A stretch of 64,000 nucleotides of DNA from Pseudoduganella danionis (GTDB lineage: Bacteria > Pseudomonadota > Gammaproteobacteria > Burkholderiales > Burkholderiaceae_D): assembly GCF_009720775.1 (NCBI RefSeq), contig NZ_WNKW01000002.1, forward strand, positions 620,001 to 684,000, written 5' to 3'. The notes under the pieces were generated by a model. That model saw only the letters and a list, made by a program, of their open reading frames with translations, ran no database searches and was not told where the DNA came from. Shown here piece by piece: positions 45,425-55,642 of this stretch. Each line of letters begins with the position of its first letter. The first letter of the stretch is position 1. The position numbers were made by a program, and so were the translations under genes.

Positions 45425-46345
45425 ATGAGCACGAACATGCAAAGTTTACCCACCGCAGCAGGTATAAGTGCACGGTTTCCAAGGCTGGTTGAGTCGCTAC
45501 CTATTATTGTTGGTTTGCTGGTTCTTTTTGTGCCGACAATATATAGCTTGCTGACAGGCATCTGGAGTTCAGACGAGCAGGCGCATGGTCCTATCGTGCT
45601 CTCCATTTCTATTTGGCTGATGTATCGCAAATGGGATGAAATGCTCGCAGCTAGCGCCGGCAAGTCCGGTAGTGTATGGGGCTGGGTACCGTTGGTATTT
45701 GGCCTATTGCTGTATATCCTCGGACGTTCACAGGAAATATTGCTTTTCGAGGTCGGTTCCTCGCTGTGGCTTCTGATTGGTCTGTTGCTATTGCTGCGTG
45801 GTCCGGCCGCACTGAAAGCTTATTGGTTCCCCTTGTTCTTCATGCTGTTCATGATTCCGTTGCCCGGGCCGCTGGTGGATGCACTGACCCTGCCAATGAA
45901 GACTGCAGTTTCTTACGTTGCCGAGCATGTGCTGTATTGGGCGGGCTATCCGATCGCGCGTACCGGCGTGATGCTGCAGATCGGTCAGTATAGTCTGCTG
46001 GTCGCTGATGCCTGCGCCGGGTTACATACCCTATTTACGCTCGAGGCCCTGGGGCTGCTGTACTTAAATATCGTGCGACATGATTCAACGTTCCGGAATA
46101 TTACGTTGGCACTGTTGATCGTGCCTATTTCCTTCACGGCCAATGTGATTCGTGTGATGGTGCTGACCTTGATCACCTACCACTTTGGTGACGCCGCAGG
46201 GCAGGGCTTCCTGCATGGTTTTGCGGGCATGGTGCTGTTCGCCAGTGCCTTGATGCTGATCATCGGTGTGGATTCGCTGCTGCGTTTTGGGGCGCCTGAT
46301 GCGGATAAGAATGATGGCAAGGTAGCCACTGGAGGGGCAGTATGA
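45425..46345 (+). CDS. xrtB: exosortase B
   Basis: 306 residues from the ATG at 45425 (the adjacent ATG at 45422 touches the GAGGA site). About eight membrane segments. The exosortase catalytic triad is present: Cys197 in VADACAGLHTLF, Arg243 in TANVIRVMVL, His264 in GFLHGFAG. The preceding PMKTAVSYVAEHVLY and ARTGVMLQIG stretches are also typical. Exosortases cut PEP-CTERM tails and attach proteins to a surface polymer. XrtB is paired with the EpsI-type protein that overlaps it by 4 bases, as expected. Confidence 0.95.
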   Translation: MSTNMQSLPTAAGISARFPRLVESLPIIVGLLVLFVPTIYSLLTGIWSSDEQAHGPIVLSISIWLMYRKWDEMLAASAGKSGSVWGWVPLVFGLLLYILGRSQEILLFEVGSSLWLLIGLLLLLRGPAALKAYWFPLFFMLFMIPLPGPLVDALTLPMKTAVSYVAEHVLYWAGYPIARTGVMLQIGQYSLLVADACAGLHTLFTLEALGLLYLNIVRHDSTFRNITLALLIVPISFTANVIRVMVLTLITYHFGDAAGQGFLHGFAGMVLFASALMLIIGVDSLLRFGAPDADKNDGKVATGGAV

Positions 46346-47037
46346 AGCGTTTTATGCGATTGTCGCTGGTAATTGCGACGTTAATGGTGCTGGCCGCTTG
46401 TGCTACGGCGTACTTAACGCCGACCAAGCGCCTGACGCGCAAGGAAGATGCGATTGACTTGGAATCGGCAGTGCCTAAGCAGTTTGGTAACTGGGTGATG
46501 GAGACTGGCGGTGTGCCATTCGTGCCTTCGGAAGACACCAAGGAGCTGATTGCACGCATTTATGATCAAACGTTGAATCGTACGTATGTCAACTCGACCT
46601 CCGGTGAACGGATCATGCTGTCTATCGCCTACGGTGGAAGTCAAACTCGGCAACTGCGTGCGCACCGGCAGGAGGTTTGTTATACAGCGCAAGGTTTCCA
46701 GATTTCGCAGCTGGAGCAGGCGAATTTGCATGTCGCGAATGCGAATATCCGCGGTACCCGCATGGTTGCCCGTCAAGGAGATGTGCGTATCGAGCCAGTT
46801 ACTTACTGGTTCACGATGGGCGACACGGTTGTGCAAAGTTATGTGGATCGTCAGATCGCTCAGCTGAAGTATGCGATGTCGGGCGTGATTCCGGACGGGT
46901 ATCTGTTCCGCGTCTCTTCATTGTCGAATAATGCAACCCAGGCGTACGCCAAACAAGCTGCTTTCTCGACTGAATTGATGGGTCAGGTCGATCCCCGTTT
47001 GGCGCAGCGTTTGCTGGGCGGCGCAAGTAAGCCATAA
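46342..47037 (+). CDS. epsI: EpsI family protein, exosortase B-associated
   Basis: 231 residues. N-terminal membrane or lipoprotein-like start (LSLVIATLMVLAACATAYLTP), then AVPKQFGNWVMETG, YDQTLNRTYVNSTSGERIMLSIAYGGSQTRQLRAHRQEVCYTAQGF in parts, and the YWFTMGDTVV and RVSS stretches characteristic of EpsI proteins. The HRQEVCY element is the best-conserved part. The function is not established, but the gene always accompanies exosortase loci of this type; the ATGA overlap with xrtB indicates coupled translation. Confidence 0.92.
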   Translation: MKRFMRLSLVIATLMVLAACATAYLTPTKRLTRKEDAIDLESAVPKQFGNWVMETGGVPFVPSEDTKELIARIYDQTLNRTYVNSTSGERIMLSIAYGGSQTRQLRAHRQEVCYTAQGFQISQLEQANLHVANANIRGTRMVARQGDVRIEPVTYWFTMGDTVVQSYVDRQIAQLKYAMSGVIPDGYLFRVSSLSNNATQAYAKQAAFSTELMGQVDPRLAQRLLGGASKP

Positions 47038-47083
47038 TTGCTTACGCGCCTATCTCATTCACATTTCAGGAATCGCTTCGTTC

Positions 47084-48574
47084 ATGTCAGGCACTAAGCA
47101 TATACTCTTCATTGCGGGATTCTTATTATTTGCGATCCTGTTGGGCATGCTCGTTGGTTTAGGGGCAGGGGTGCCGTTGATCGCGCTGGTAGTACTGGTG
47201 TGTGGATTGATCGCGACCATGGTGGATTTTCGTGTTGGCGTCATTTTGGTCGTCATCATGATGCCTTTGGCAGCGACCGTGCTGATGCCGCGACAGTTGT
47301 TAGGAATTCCGGGGTTCACTCCTTTAAACATCGTGCTGGCGGGAACTTTAGGGGCTGCCCTGTTAGCGGGGATTGTCGGAAGACGGTGGTTAGCCCCTAT
47401 TCCTTGGCGTTTATTCCTGCCAATTATTGCTCTCTTATCACTGGGGGCGGTAATTGGTATGGGGAAAGTGCCCAATATCGCCCCCCATTATTATCTGACC
47501 ACGCCAACGCTATATACCACTGCAAAAGCATATTTAGTGGCTGAATTGATCAAGCCTATGCTGATATTGGTGGCAGTTTGGTTGTTGTGCGCGGCGGTGG
47601 CACAAAGTGAAAAGCCACAGCGCTGGGTTGCGTTAGTCGGCTTTTCTATCGTCATGCTGCCTATCTTAGTCTTCTTGGTGGCCGGTTTATCAGGGCTGAG
47701 TCTACGCGAAATGGCTACGCCGGCCGCACGGACCTTCCTTAATGCGACGGGCTTGCATGCCAATGAGCTCGCCGTTGAACTTTTGCCCGCGTACGCAGCG
47801 GCACTGTTTATGTTCCCGTCCTATCGTAGTTTGAATGCCAAAATATGGGGCGCGGCAGTAATGGGCGCGACCGTATTAGCCTTGGTACTGACTTTTTCCC
47901 GTGCCGCCTTCTTGGGTGTGATTCTTGTTACATTTGCATTCTTCTTCTTGCGTGGTAGTTATCGCTATATTTTTGCCGGCGTACTGGTTTTTGCAGTAGT
48001 CGCGGCAGTCTTGCCGGATTCTATTATTGAGCGTGCTACTACGGGCATGGGGCAGAAAGGTACGATCGGTGCACATAATGATCCACTGACGGCAGGTAGG
48101 GTCCGCGGTATCTGGCTACCATTGTTGCCCGATGTGGCGAGACACCCGATTTTGGGTGATGGGACTAACTCAATTTTGTGGTCCACTCCGGCACGTCAGG
48201 GCTTGATTGTGGAGGGGCACCCGCACAATGCTTATCTGCGCTTGGTTAAGGATCACGGGATTGTTGGGATACCGCTCATCGTATATTTCCTTTTGCAAGT
48301 CTGGCGCCTGTATAGGCGCTTGGCGCGGGATGAAACGCAGACACCGTTAGTGCGGGCTTATTTCAATGGGATGTCGGTTGCTCTGGTTGTGTTCTTTGTG
48401 CAATGCATGTCGGGTACTCGCCTAATATTTGAGTTATTACATGTGTTTTACTGGCTGGCGATTGCCATAGGCTTGGGTCTAGAGGCGCGCAAGCAGAGGG
48501 TTGCTCAGTTGGCCGAGCGGGAGGTCGCGCCGCAATGGCATCAAGCAAGCAAGATGTTGCGTCCTATAGCTTAA
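47084..48574 (+). CDS. O-antigen polymerase/ligase-like membrane protein (Wzy/WaaL family)
   Basis: 496 residues, about 11-12 membrane segments. A large loop carries FSRAAFLGVIL before it and GDGTNSILWSTPARQGLIVEGHPHNAYLRLVKDHGIVGIPLIVYF in pieces, which is the Wzy_C signature with the HPHNAYL motif. It would polymerise repeat units in the periplasm or attach them to an acceptor. Follows epsI in the XrtB block. Confidence 0.88.
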   Translation: MSGTKHILFIAGFLLFAILLGMLVGLGAGVPLIALVVLVCGLIATMVDFRVGVILVVIMMPLAATVLMPRQLLGIPGFTPLNIVLAGTLGAALLAGIVGRRWLAPIPWRLFLPIIALLSLGAVIGMGKVPNIAPHYYLTTPTLYTTAKAYLVAELIKPMLILVAVWLLCAAVAQSEKPQRWVALVGFSIVMLPILVFLVAGLSGLSLREMATPAARTFLNATGLHANELAVELLPAYAAALFMFPSYRSLNAKIWGAAVMGATVLALVLTFSRAAFLGVILVTFAFFFLRGSYRYIFAGVLVFAVVAAVLPDSIIERATTGMGQKGTIGAHNDPLTAGRVRGIWLPLLPDVARHPILGDGTNSILWSTPARQGLIVEGHPHNAYLRLVKDHGIVGIPLIVYFLLQVWRLYRRLARDETQTPLVRAYFNGMSVALVVFFVQCMSGTRLIFELLHVFYWLAIAIGLGLEARKQRVAQLAEREVAPQWHQASKMLRPIA

Positions 48575-48635
48575 TGGGGCTCAGCGGCCTGCCGGTAGTT
48601 AGCAAGTTTGCGCAATTTTAAAAGAAGAAAATCGC

Positions 48636-50084
48636 ATGCCGATGGAAGACATTATTCACCCATTCTTGAAGCACTACACGGCAGCGCCGCAGTGGATCAA
48701 GACGACATTGGGTGGAATTTACTCGCATTTCCCGACCAGCCTGCGTTATGGCGTCAAATACGAAAAATTTCTTGCCGAAATACATGGCTGCCGCGATCCG
48801 GTGTGGACTGCGAAGCGTGCCGATGAGAAGTTGATGCAGACTCTGCGCTGGGCGGCTGAGACGGTCCCAGCCTATCAGGCTATGCAGGCAGAAGTTCGTC
48901 GTGATCGCTCGCCGGAGGAATTGCTGTCCGCTTTTCCGTTGCTGGAGAAGGTGAGCCTGAAGAGTGCGATGACGAGTTATCTCTCGAGCGCCAAGGCTGC
49001 ACGGCATCGCTTGGCAGCGCATACGGGCGGCTCGACATCGATACCGATGCGCCTGTATTTGGAGAAATATGTATCCCGCTCCAAAGATTTTGCCTATAAC
49101 GGTACATTTGATACGGTAGCTGGGATAGGGCCCGCCGATCGGATCTTGGCGTTGCGTGGACGCACTGTACCCGGTGCCGATCGTCCAGGCGGGCCGATCT
49201 GGATGTATGATCCGATCAAACGGTATCTGCATTTAAGTTCTGATCATCTGGAGCCGCAACACATGCCGCGGTATATGGCCGCTGCGCGTGAATGGCAGCC
49301 TACTTTTATACATGCATTCCCTTCCGCGCTAGTGCCATTTGCTAAATGGCTGGAGGCAAATCCGGCGCCAGATATCACCGAACGTATACGCTGCGTACAA
49401 CTGTTCTCTGAAAATGTGTATGACTATCAGATTGAGCTCATACGGCGGGTATTTAACTGCCCGGTTTTACTTGATTATGGACACACCGAGAGAGCGCTAA
49501 AAGCTATTTCGTTACCGGAAGATCCGCGCTATTTTTTCTGGCCACTGTACGGAAAACTCGAACTTATTGGATTTGACGGTAATCCGGTGACGCGTCCCGG
49601 TGAGCTCGGTGAAATTGTCGGGACAGGATTTGATAACCGTGTCATGCCTCTGATACGTTATCGCACAGGTGATCTGGCCATGTGGAGTGCCACTCCCAAT
49701 ACGATCAGGCCGGGTTTCCCTGTGGTTGATCGTATTGAAGGACGACTGCAGGAATTTCTGGTTTGTAAGGAACAGCGGCTGGTGTCCATTTGTACTATCG
49801 GGGCTGCGCATTTTGAGCAATTGGCGGATGCGGACCGGATGCAATTCGAACAAAACGAGCCGGGGCGTGCCGTTCTGAAAGTACTGTCTGCAACCGAACT
49901 CAATGAGTCAGCGCGCGCGCAATTATCTGCAGGCATCAGGGCCAAGACACAGGGTGGTTTGGAGGTTGATATTGTTCGGGTCGACGAGATCGCACGGACA
50001 TCGACAGGCAAACACAAGCTTTTGGTACAAAATCTGGATATCAGCAATTATCTGGGAGCTTCCCATATTCAGGGGGAAGTATGA
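48636..50084 (+). CDS. PaaK/CapK-like adenylate-forming protein
   Basis: 482 residues. Recognisable parts are HTGGSTSIPMRLYLEK (nucleotide-binding loop), RCVQLFSENVYDYQIELIRRVFNCPVLLDYGHTE in pieces, and GELGEIVGTGFDNRVMPLIRYRTGDLAM, as in phenylacetate-CoA ligases and CapK proteins. Relatives in capsule and exopolysaccharide clusters are common, but no function is established; activation of an acid for decorating the sugar is a guess. The stop overlaps the following glycosyltransferase start (ATGA). Confidence 0.85.
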   Translation: MPMEDIIHPFLKHYTAAPQWIKTTLGGIYSHFPTSLRYGVKYEKFLAEIHGCRDPVWTAKRADEKLMQTLRWAAETVPAYQAMQAEVRRDRSPEELLSAFPLLEKVSLKSAMTSYLSSAKAARHRLAAHTGGSTSIPMRLYLEKYVSRSKDFAYNGTFDTVAGIGPADRILALRGRTVPGADRPGGPIWMYDPIKRYLHLSSDHLEPQHMPRYMAAAREWQPTFIHAFPSALVPFAKWLEANPAPDITERIRCVQLFSENVYDYQIELIRRVFNCPVLLDYGHTERALKAISLPEDPRYFFWPLYGKLELIGFDGNPVTRPGELGEIVGTGFDNRVMPLIRYRTGDLAMWSATPNTIRPGFPVVDRIEGRLQEFLVCKEQRLVSICTIGAAHFEQLADADRMQFEQNEPGRAVLKVLSATELNESARAQLSAGIRAKTQGGLEVDIVRVDEIARTSTGKHKLLVQNLDISNYLGASHIQGEV

Positions 50085-51133
50085 AGCGGGTGGTAATGAT
50101 CGGTCCCTCACCGACTGCCAAAGGGGGGATTGCGACGGTAATCGGCACCCTGTTGCGCGTTGGCTATGAGCGCGACGGGCGCTGTGTGTTTATCCAGACG
50201 CATATAAGTGCCGGTTTTTTACATAAAGCTTGGGTAGCTGCCTGGGCGCTACTGCGTGTCACATGGTTAATGGCTACCGGTCAGGTGGCCTTGTTGCATG
50301 CACATGTGGCTTCTGAAGCTAGCTTTTGGCGCAAGGCCGTATTCATCCGCGTGGCGCAGTTTTTCAGATGCCCGGTGATATTCCATTTGCATAGTGGAGA
50401 ATTCCGGGTGTTTCTCGAACAGCGTATGAGTCTGCGGCAGCGGCAGTTTGCCATCGCCATGATGCGCCGCGTCGATTACGCGCTAGTGTTAAGCGATGAT
50501 GCGATGAAGTTGCTAACAGACATTGGTGTAAAGAAGATTGAAATGTTGCCCAATCCGATACAGATCAACGGTAGCAGTCCTGCACGCCAGCAGAGTAGCG
50601 ACATTCTTTTTTTGGGACGTTTGGATAATAAGAAGGGCGTTTATGATTTGTTGCGCGCGTTTAAACGCGTGCGAGATCAAGTGCCTGAAGCCAGACTGAT
50701 TCTTGGAGGTGAGGGCGAGTTCACTCAGGTGCGTGAATTGGCTAGCACACTAGGCATACTGGATGTCCTTGAATTGCCTGGTTGGGTAGACGAGAGCCAG
50801 CGATCACAGCTGTTAGCCCGTGCGGCAGCATTTGTTCTGCCATCCCACTTTGAGCAAATGCCGATGACCGTCTTAGAAGCCATGGTGGCGGGCGTACCAG
50901 TAGTGGCGACACGGGTAGGCGGAGTGCCTTGCATGTTGGAGCACGGGGACTGCGGCAAGTTGGTTGATGTGGGGGATCTTGATGCGCTGGCCTGTGCCTT
51001 GGTCGAGGTGCTGTCAGATCGGCCTGCGGCAGAAGCCATGGCCAAACGAGCCCATCAGCGAGTGTTATCCGAATACGAGGCAAGTGTGGTCCTTTCTCGC
51101 TTGCAGGATCGTTATGCTGTGTTGAAGCAATAG
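50081..51133 (+). CDS. family 4-type glycosyltransferase
   Basis: 350 residues. N-domain begins VVMIGPSPTAKGGIATVIGTLL, and VIFHLHSGEF is the conserved early strand. The C-domain has DILFLGRLDNKKGVYDLLRAF, RLILGGEGEF, and FVLPSHFEQMPMTVLEAMVAGVPVVATRVGG with the E-x7-E donor-site pattern. Coupled to the PaaK-like gene by a 4-base overlap. Confidence 0.92.
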   Translation: MKRVVMIGPSPTAKGGIATVIGTLLRVGYERDGRCVFIQTHISAGFLHKAWVAAWALLRVTWLMATGQVALLHAHVASEASFWRKAVFIRVAQFFRCPVIFHLHSGEFRVFLEQRMSLRQRQFAIAMMRRVDYALVLSDDAMKLLTDIGVKKIEMLPNPIQINGSSPARQQSSDILFLGRLDNKKGVYDLLRAFKRVRDQVPEARLILGGEGEFTQVRELASTLGILDVLELPGWVDESQRSQLLARAAAFVLPSHFEQMPMTVLEAMVAGVPVVATRVGGVPCMLEHGDCGKLVDVGDLDALACALVEVLSDRPAAEAMAKRAHQRVLSEYEASVVLSRLQDRYAVLKQ

Positions 51134-51283
51134 TATTTTTTTGTTGCTTGATGTTGCCTATATTGCCATTGCGGGTCCGCATGGTGTACAGTGTGGCGGC
51201 CTTGGCGAATAATGTTGCGGCGCATCATGGACGAATGTTGCGCACAGGGCTGGAACTTTTTATTTGGCGGAACTTTCGATCTT

Positions 51284-52393
51284 ATGACCAAGCCTTTGAT
51301 TTACCTGGTTGCCGGCGCACGGCCAAATTTCATGAAAATTGCGCCGATAGTGCGCGCATTGCAGGCACATGGAGGGCTGGATTTTAAAATTATCCATACC
51401 GGTCAGCATTACGATCACGACATGAATGATGTGTTTTTCGAGGAGCTGGGTATCCCAGCTCCCGATTTGTTCATGGCGGCTGGCGGTGGTGGTCATGCTC
51501 AGCAAACGGGCAAAATCATGCTGGCGTTCGAGGAGTTGTGCCAGCAGCAGCGACCTGATGCTGTCCTAGTGGTGGGTGACGTCAACTCCACGCTAGCCTG
51601 TTCCATCGTTGCCAAGAAATTGCAGATTCCGGTCGCTCACGTCGAGGCCGGCTTGCGCAGTGGTGATTTGACGATGCCGGAAGAAATTAACCGTCTGGTG
51701 ACGGACAGCATCACGGACTGGTTTTTTGTGACTGAACCCAGTGGTGTCGAACATCTGGCACGGGAGGGGAAACCAGCGTCCGCCGTGCACTATGTCGGTC
51801 ACGTGATGGTCGACAATGTGTTGTACCAAGCAGCAAAGCTTGCTCAGTCAGGTGATCAAACCCTGGATCCGAATGGTTTCAAGGCGGCGCAGGCGGGAGC
51901 CCGATATGGGGTGCTGACTTTGCATCGTCCAAGTAATGTCGATGATCCTGTCACGATGGCGCGAATTGCTGAAGGATTGCGCGAGATTTCTGCAGAATTG
52001 CCATTAATTTTCCCGGTTCACCCGCGTACCCGAGCTAATCTGGACAAGTTTGGCATTGATCTGGGCCCCCACGTGATGCTGGTTGGCCCACAGGGCTATA
52101 TGGCTTTCCTGAACTTGTGGAAAGACGCCGCAGTCGTGCTGACGGATAGTGGCGGCTTGCAGGAAGAGACGACTGCACTCGGCGTGCCATGCGTGACCAT
52201 ACGCGAAAACACCGAACGCCCGGTTACGGTAGACGAAGGCTCCAATGTGCTGGTCGGAACGGATCCGCAACAAATGGTGGCGCAGGTTAGGCTGATTTTG
52301 AGTGGCCAAGGAAAGCAAGGGCGTCGTCCGGCTTTGTGGGACGGCAAGGCTGCTGAGCGCATAGTCACCATACTGGCGGGAGTGCTGGCATGA
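51284..52393 (+). CDS. wecB: UDP-N-acetylglucosamine 2-epimerase
   Basis: 369 residues from the ATG at 51284, which gives the normal length; the frame is open to 51191 but that part is unlike the family. Marks: VAGARPNFMKIAPIVRAL, GDVNSTLACSIVAKKLQIPVAHVEAGLRSGD in parts, MPEEINRLVTDSI, LTLHRPSNVDD, FPVHPRT and LTDSGGLQEETTALGVPC. It converts UDP-GlcNAc to UDP-ManNAc. Overlaps the WecG-type gene by 4 bases. Confidence 0.95.
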   Translation: MTKPLIYLVAGARPNFMKIAPIVRALQAHGGLDFKIIHTGQHYDHDMNDVFFEELGIPAPDLFMAAGGGGHAQQTGKIMLAFEELCQQQRPDAVLVVGDVNSTLACSIVAKKLQIPVAHVEAGLRSGDLTMPEEINRLVTDSITDWFFVTEPSGVEHLAREGKPASAVHYVGHVMVDNVLYQAAKLAQSGDQTLDPNGFKAAQAGARYGVLTLHRPSNVDDPVTMARIAEGLREISAELPLIFPVHPRTRANLDKFGIDLGPHVMLVGPQGYMAFLNLWKDAAVVLTDSGGLQEETTALGVPCVTIRENTERPVTVDEGSNVLVGTDPQQMVAQVRLILSGQGKQGRRPALWDGKAAERIVTILAGVLA

Positions 52394-53145
52394 GCAATCC
52401 GGTCAACGATCCGGGCCGGATCACCATGATGGGGTGTCAGATGGATAATCTGACCATGGAGGAGACTTTGCAGCGTGTCGAGAGCTTTATCGCGAGCGGC
52501 AAACCTCATCAGCACGTGGTCGTGAATGTCGACAAGCTCGTGAAAGCTGATCGTGATCCGGAATTGCGCCGTATTATTAACGAATGCGCACTAATTAATG
52601 TTGACGGTATGCCTGTGGTATGGGCTTCGCGCTTGCTGGGGAAGCCTATCAAGGAGCGCGTCGCCGGTGTCGACCTGTTTGATTCTTTGATGGGGCGCGC
52701 AGCCGAGCGCCAGTGGCGTGTGTATCTGTTGGGTGCACGAGAGGAAGTGGTTGCAGGGGTCAAGGCAGTGTACGAGCAGCGCTTTCCGAACCTGATTGTG
52801 GCCGGATATCGCAACGGTTATTGGAAGCCCGAAGAAGAGGCGGGCGTGGTTGACGCTATCAGTGCGGCCAAGGCCGATTTGCTGTTTGTCGCAATCAGTT
52901 CACCCAAGAAAGAGCATTTTTTGGGACGCTACCAAGAGCAGATGAAGATACCATTTGCCATGGGCGTAGGGGGAACCTTTGACGTCGTCGTTGGTCGGGT
53001 GCAGCGTGCGCCTTTGTGGATGCAACGTAATGGTCTCGAGTGGTTCTACCGTTTCCTGCAAGAGCCGCGTCGCATGTTCCGGCGTTATTTTATTGATGAT
53101 ATGGCGTTTATCGGACTTTTCCTCAAGGAATGGATACGCCGCTAG
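52390..53145 (+). CDS. WecG/TagA/CpsF family glycosyltransferase
   Basis: 251 residues, GT26 family. Marks: HVVVNVDKLVKADRDPELRRII, NVDGMPVVWASRLLGKPIKERVAGVDLF in parts, VYLLGAREEV, LLFVAISSPKKEHFL, and AMGVGGTFDVVVGRVQRAPLWMQRNGLEWFYRFLQEPRRMFRRY in parts. Members transfer ManNAc or ManNAcA onto a lipid-linked sugar, so its coupling to the 2-epimerase gene fits use of UDP-ManNAc. Confidence 0.93.
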   Translation: MSNPVNDPGRITMMGCQMDNLTMEETLQRVESFIASGKPHQHVVVNVDKLVKADRDPELRRIINECALINVDGMPVVWASRLLGKPIKERVAGVDLFDSLMGRAAERQWRVYLLGAREEVVAGVKAVYEQRFPNLIVAGYRNGYWKPEEEAGVVDAISAAKADLLFVAISSPKKEHFLGRYQEQMKIPFAMGVGGTFDVVVGRVQRAPLWMQRNGLEWFYRFLQEPRRMFRRYFIDDMAFIGLFLKEWIRR

Positions 53146-53181
53146 CAGTTCCACGTTTATTTTTCTGGTGAAGGATTTTTT

Positions 53182-54462
53182 ATGACTATTATCGCTGTTA
53201 TCGGACTGGGCTATGTGGGCCTGCCTTTGGTGGTTGAATTTGGTAAGCATGCCCGTACCATCGGTTTTGATATTGCACAAAATAAAGTAGATGCTTGCCT
53301 GCGTGGTACTGACCCATCGCGCGAGCTGACCGATGAGGAAATGGCGGCTTCGAAATTTGCCGAGTACACCTCTGACCCGACCAAGCTGGGTGAGGCGGAC
53401 ATTATCATCGTGGCGGTTCCGACCCCGGTTGACGATGCGCGTCAGCCTGACTTTACCCCGCTGGTCGGTGCTTCGCGTAGTGCTGGCCGCCATATGAAAT
53501 CGGGCGCCATCGTGGTGTATGAATCGACCGTTTACCCTGGCGCCACTGAGGAAATCTGCATTCCAGTGCTGGAAAAAGAATCGGGTAAGACCTGGAAGAA
53601 GGACTTCTTCGTAGGTTATTCGCCAGAGCGTATCAATCCAGGTGATCGTGAGCATACGCTGACCAAGATCCTGAAGATCGTTTCCGGTGATACTCCCGAG
53701 ACGCTGGAAGCTGTGGCCAAGATGTATGAGAGCATCGTTATCCCGGGCGTGCACCGTGCATCGTCGATTAAAGCGGCCGAAGCGGCAAAAGTAATTGAAA
53801 ATACTCAGCGCGATTTGAATATCGCACTGATGAATGAACTGGCGATTATTTTCGATAAACTCGACATTGATACCAGCGAAGTGCTGAAGGCTGCAGGGAC
53901 CAAATGGAATTTCCTGAAGTTCAGCCCTGGTCTGGTAGGCGGCCATTGCATAGGCGTCGACCCGTACTATCTGACCCACAAAGCCGAGAAAATTGGTTAC
54001 AACCCGCAGGTGATTTTGGCGGGGCGTCGTATCAACGATGGCATGGCGAAATATATTGCTGAGCAAACCATCAAGAATATGATTGCTGCAGGCAGTTACA
54101 TTAAAGGCGCACGTGTGAACGTGCTGGGTTTGACCTTCAAAGAGAACTGCGGCGATTTGCGCAACTCCAAGGTGGCCGATGTGATCGCTGAACTGAAGAG
54201 CTATGGCGTGGAAGTGTTTGTGCATGATCCGCATGCCGAGGCCGAAGGTGCAGAACATGAATATGGGGTGCAACTGACTAGCTGGAAAGATCTGCCACGC
54301 GCAGACGCGATTGTCGCTGCAGTATCGCACAAGGAATTCATTGCGATGGCCGCCGAGGATTTCGCAGCGAAGCTGGTCAAGGGCGGTTGCTTCATTGACG
54401 TAAAAGCTTGCTTCAACCAGGCTGCCCTGGAGCAGGCTGGCCTGCGCGTATGGCGTCTGTAA
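53182..54462 (+). CDS. tviB: UDP-N-acetyl-D-hexosamine 6-dehydrogenase, TviB/WbpO type
   Basis: 426 residues. NAD motif [15 protein letters not shown] at residues 6-20, then [63 protein letters not shown] with the catalytic region, and the active Cys in [18 protein letters not shown]. It oxidises UDP-GalNAc or UDP-GlcNAc to the uronic acid. With the 4-epimerase that follows by 13 bases, UDP-GalNAcA is the likely product. Confidence 0.95.
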   Translation: MTIIAVIGLGYVGLPLVVEFGKHARTIGFDIAQNKVDACLRGTDPSRELTDEEMAASKFAEYTSDPTKLGEADIIIVAVPTPVDDARQPDFTPLVGASRSAGRHMKSGAIVVYESTVYPGATEEICIPVLEKESGKTWKKDFFVGYSPERINPGDREHTLTKILKIVSGDTPETLEAVAKMYESIVIPGVHRASSIKAAEAAKVIENTQRDLNIALMNELAIIFDKLDIDTSEVLKAAGTKWNFLKFSPGLVGGHCIGVDPYYLTHKAEKIGYNPQVILAGRRINDGMAKYIAEQTIKNMIAAGSYIKGARVNVLGLTFKENCGDLRNSKVADVIAELKSYGVEVFVHDPHAEAEGAEHEYGVQLTSWKDLPRADAIVAAVSHKEFIAMAAEDFAAKLVKGGCFIDVKACFNQAALEQAGLRVWRL

Positions 54463-54475
54463 GATAGGGATGGAC

Positions 54476-55504
54476 ATGACTGCGTATCAAACCTTGCGCC
54501 AGCAATTGCTTGCCCAGCCACGTAAGTGGCTGGTGACGGGCGTTGCCGGCTTCATCGGTTCGAACTTGCTCGAATCTTTGCTCAAGCTCGATCAGCAAGT
54601 CGTTGGACTCGATAACTTTATCACGGGGCATCAGCATAACCTCGATCAGGTCCAGGCCGCTGTAAGCCCTCAGCAATGGGCGCGCTTCCAAATGATCACG
54701 GGCGACATCCGTGATGTAGAGGTTTGCCGTCAGGCGAGTGCCGGTGTGAATTATGTTTTGCATCAGGCTGCGTTAGGCAGTGTTCCTCGCTCCGTCGAAG
54801 ATCCGATCACTACCAACGCATGCAATATCAGCGGCTTCCTGAATATGCTCGTTGCGGCACGTGATGCCGGGGTCGAACGATTCGTATACGCGGCATCGAG
54901 TTCCACTTATGGTGATCACCCAGCGTTGCCGAAGGTGGAGGACGCCATTGGTCGTCCACTTTCGCCCTACGCTGTGACCAAATTGGTCAATGAGTTGTAT
55001 GCAGACGTATTTGGCCGTACCTACGGCATGGCCACCGTGGGTTTGCGTTACTTTAATATTTTTGGTCCTCGTCAGGATCCAGCCGGCGCATATGCCGCAG
55101 TGATTCCCAAGTGGATTGCAGCCATGATCGCCGGCGAATCGGTGCGCATTAACGGTGATGGCGAAACCAGCCGGGATTTCTGCTACGTTGCCAATGCTGT
55201 ACAGGCCAACTTATTGGCCGCCACAGTGACTGATACAGACGCGATCGGCCAGGTGTATAACGTGGCGGTCGGCGATCGTACGACGCTCAATGAAGTATGT
55301 GAAAGCATGCGTGCAGCACTCGCTCCGAAGTTTCCGCATCTGGCTGATTTTAAGCCTAGCTATGGCGATTTCCGCGTCGGTGATGTACGTCATTCTCAAG
55401 CGGATGTCTCAAAAGCCAAGCGCTTGCTGGGCTATGCCCCTAGCCATCGCATCGCCGATGGTCTGCAAGAATCACTAGCCTGGTATGTGTCTCAGCTAAG
55501 TTAG
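54476..55504 (+). CDS. tviC: UDP-N-acetylglucosamine 4-epimerase, TviC/WbpP type
   Basis: 342 residues from the ATG at 54476, with AGGGA 5 bases upstream; the ATG at 54470 overlaps that site. NAD motif [17 protein letters not shown] near residue 19, [41 protein letters not shown], the catalytic Tyr in [14 protein letters not shown], and [11 protein letters not shown]. It interconverts UDP-GlcNAc and UDP-GalNAc (and the uronates). Last gene of this sugar-nucleotide set. Confidence 0.95.
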   Translation: MTAYQTLRQQLLAQPRKWLVTGVAGFIGSNLLESLLKLDQQVVGLDNFITGHQHNLDQVQAAVSPQQWARFQMITGDIRDVEVCRQASAGVNYVLHQAALGSVPRSVEDPITTNACNISGFLNMLVAARDAGVERFVYAASSSTYGDHPALPKVEDAIGRPLSPYAVTKLVNELYADVFGRTYGMATVGLRYFNIFGPRQDPAGAYAAVIPKWIAAMIAGESVRINGDGETSRDFCYVANAVQANLLAATVTDTDAIGQVYNVAVGDRTTLNEVCESMRAALAPKFPHLADFKPSYGDFRVGDVRHSQADVSKAKRLLGYAPSHRIADGLQESLAWYVSQLS

Positions 55505-55527
55505 TTCGTTGGGTATTGGTAGAAAAG

Positions 55528-55553
55528 CGCTGGCGTGAAGTATCACGCCAGCG
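55528..55553 (+). other. strong stem-loop after tviC
   Basis: Perfect 11-bp stem CGCTGGCGTGA / TCACGCCAGCG with loop AGTA, 23 bases after the tviC stop. GGGG rather than T follows, so it is not a classical terminator in the plus direction; it may protect the transcript's 3' end or pause transcription. Confidence 0.5.
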
Positions 55554-55642
55554 GGGCTACTTCTGCCATTACAATGATGGCTTCTTTCATCATCTTACTG
55601 GTGTTACGGTAATGCTAAAAGCCGTTGCGCCCTATTCCTTCT

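Noticed and set aside
52900..54477. 525-codon antisense open frame over tviB
   Set aside because: tviB is unambiguous in the other direction; the antisense product has no recognisable domain.
55528..55553. Terminator after tviC
   Set aside because: The stem is strong but GGGG follows it instead of a T run, so it is listed only as a stem-loop.
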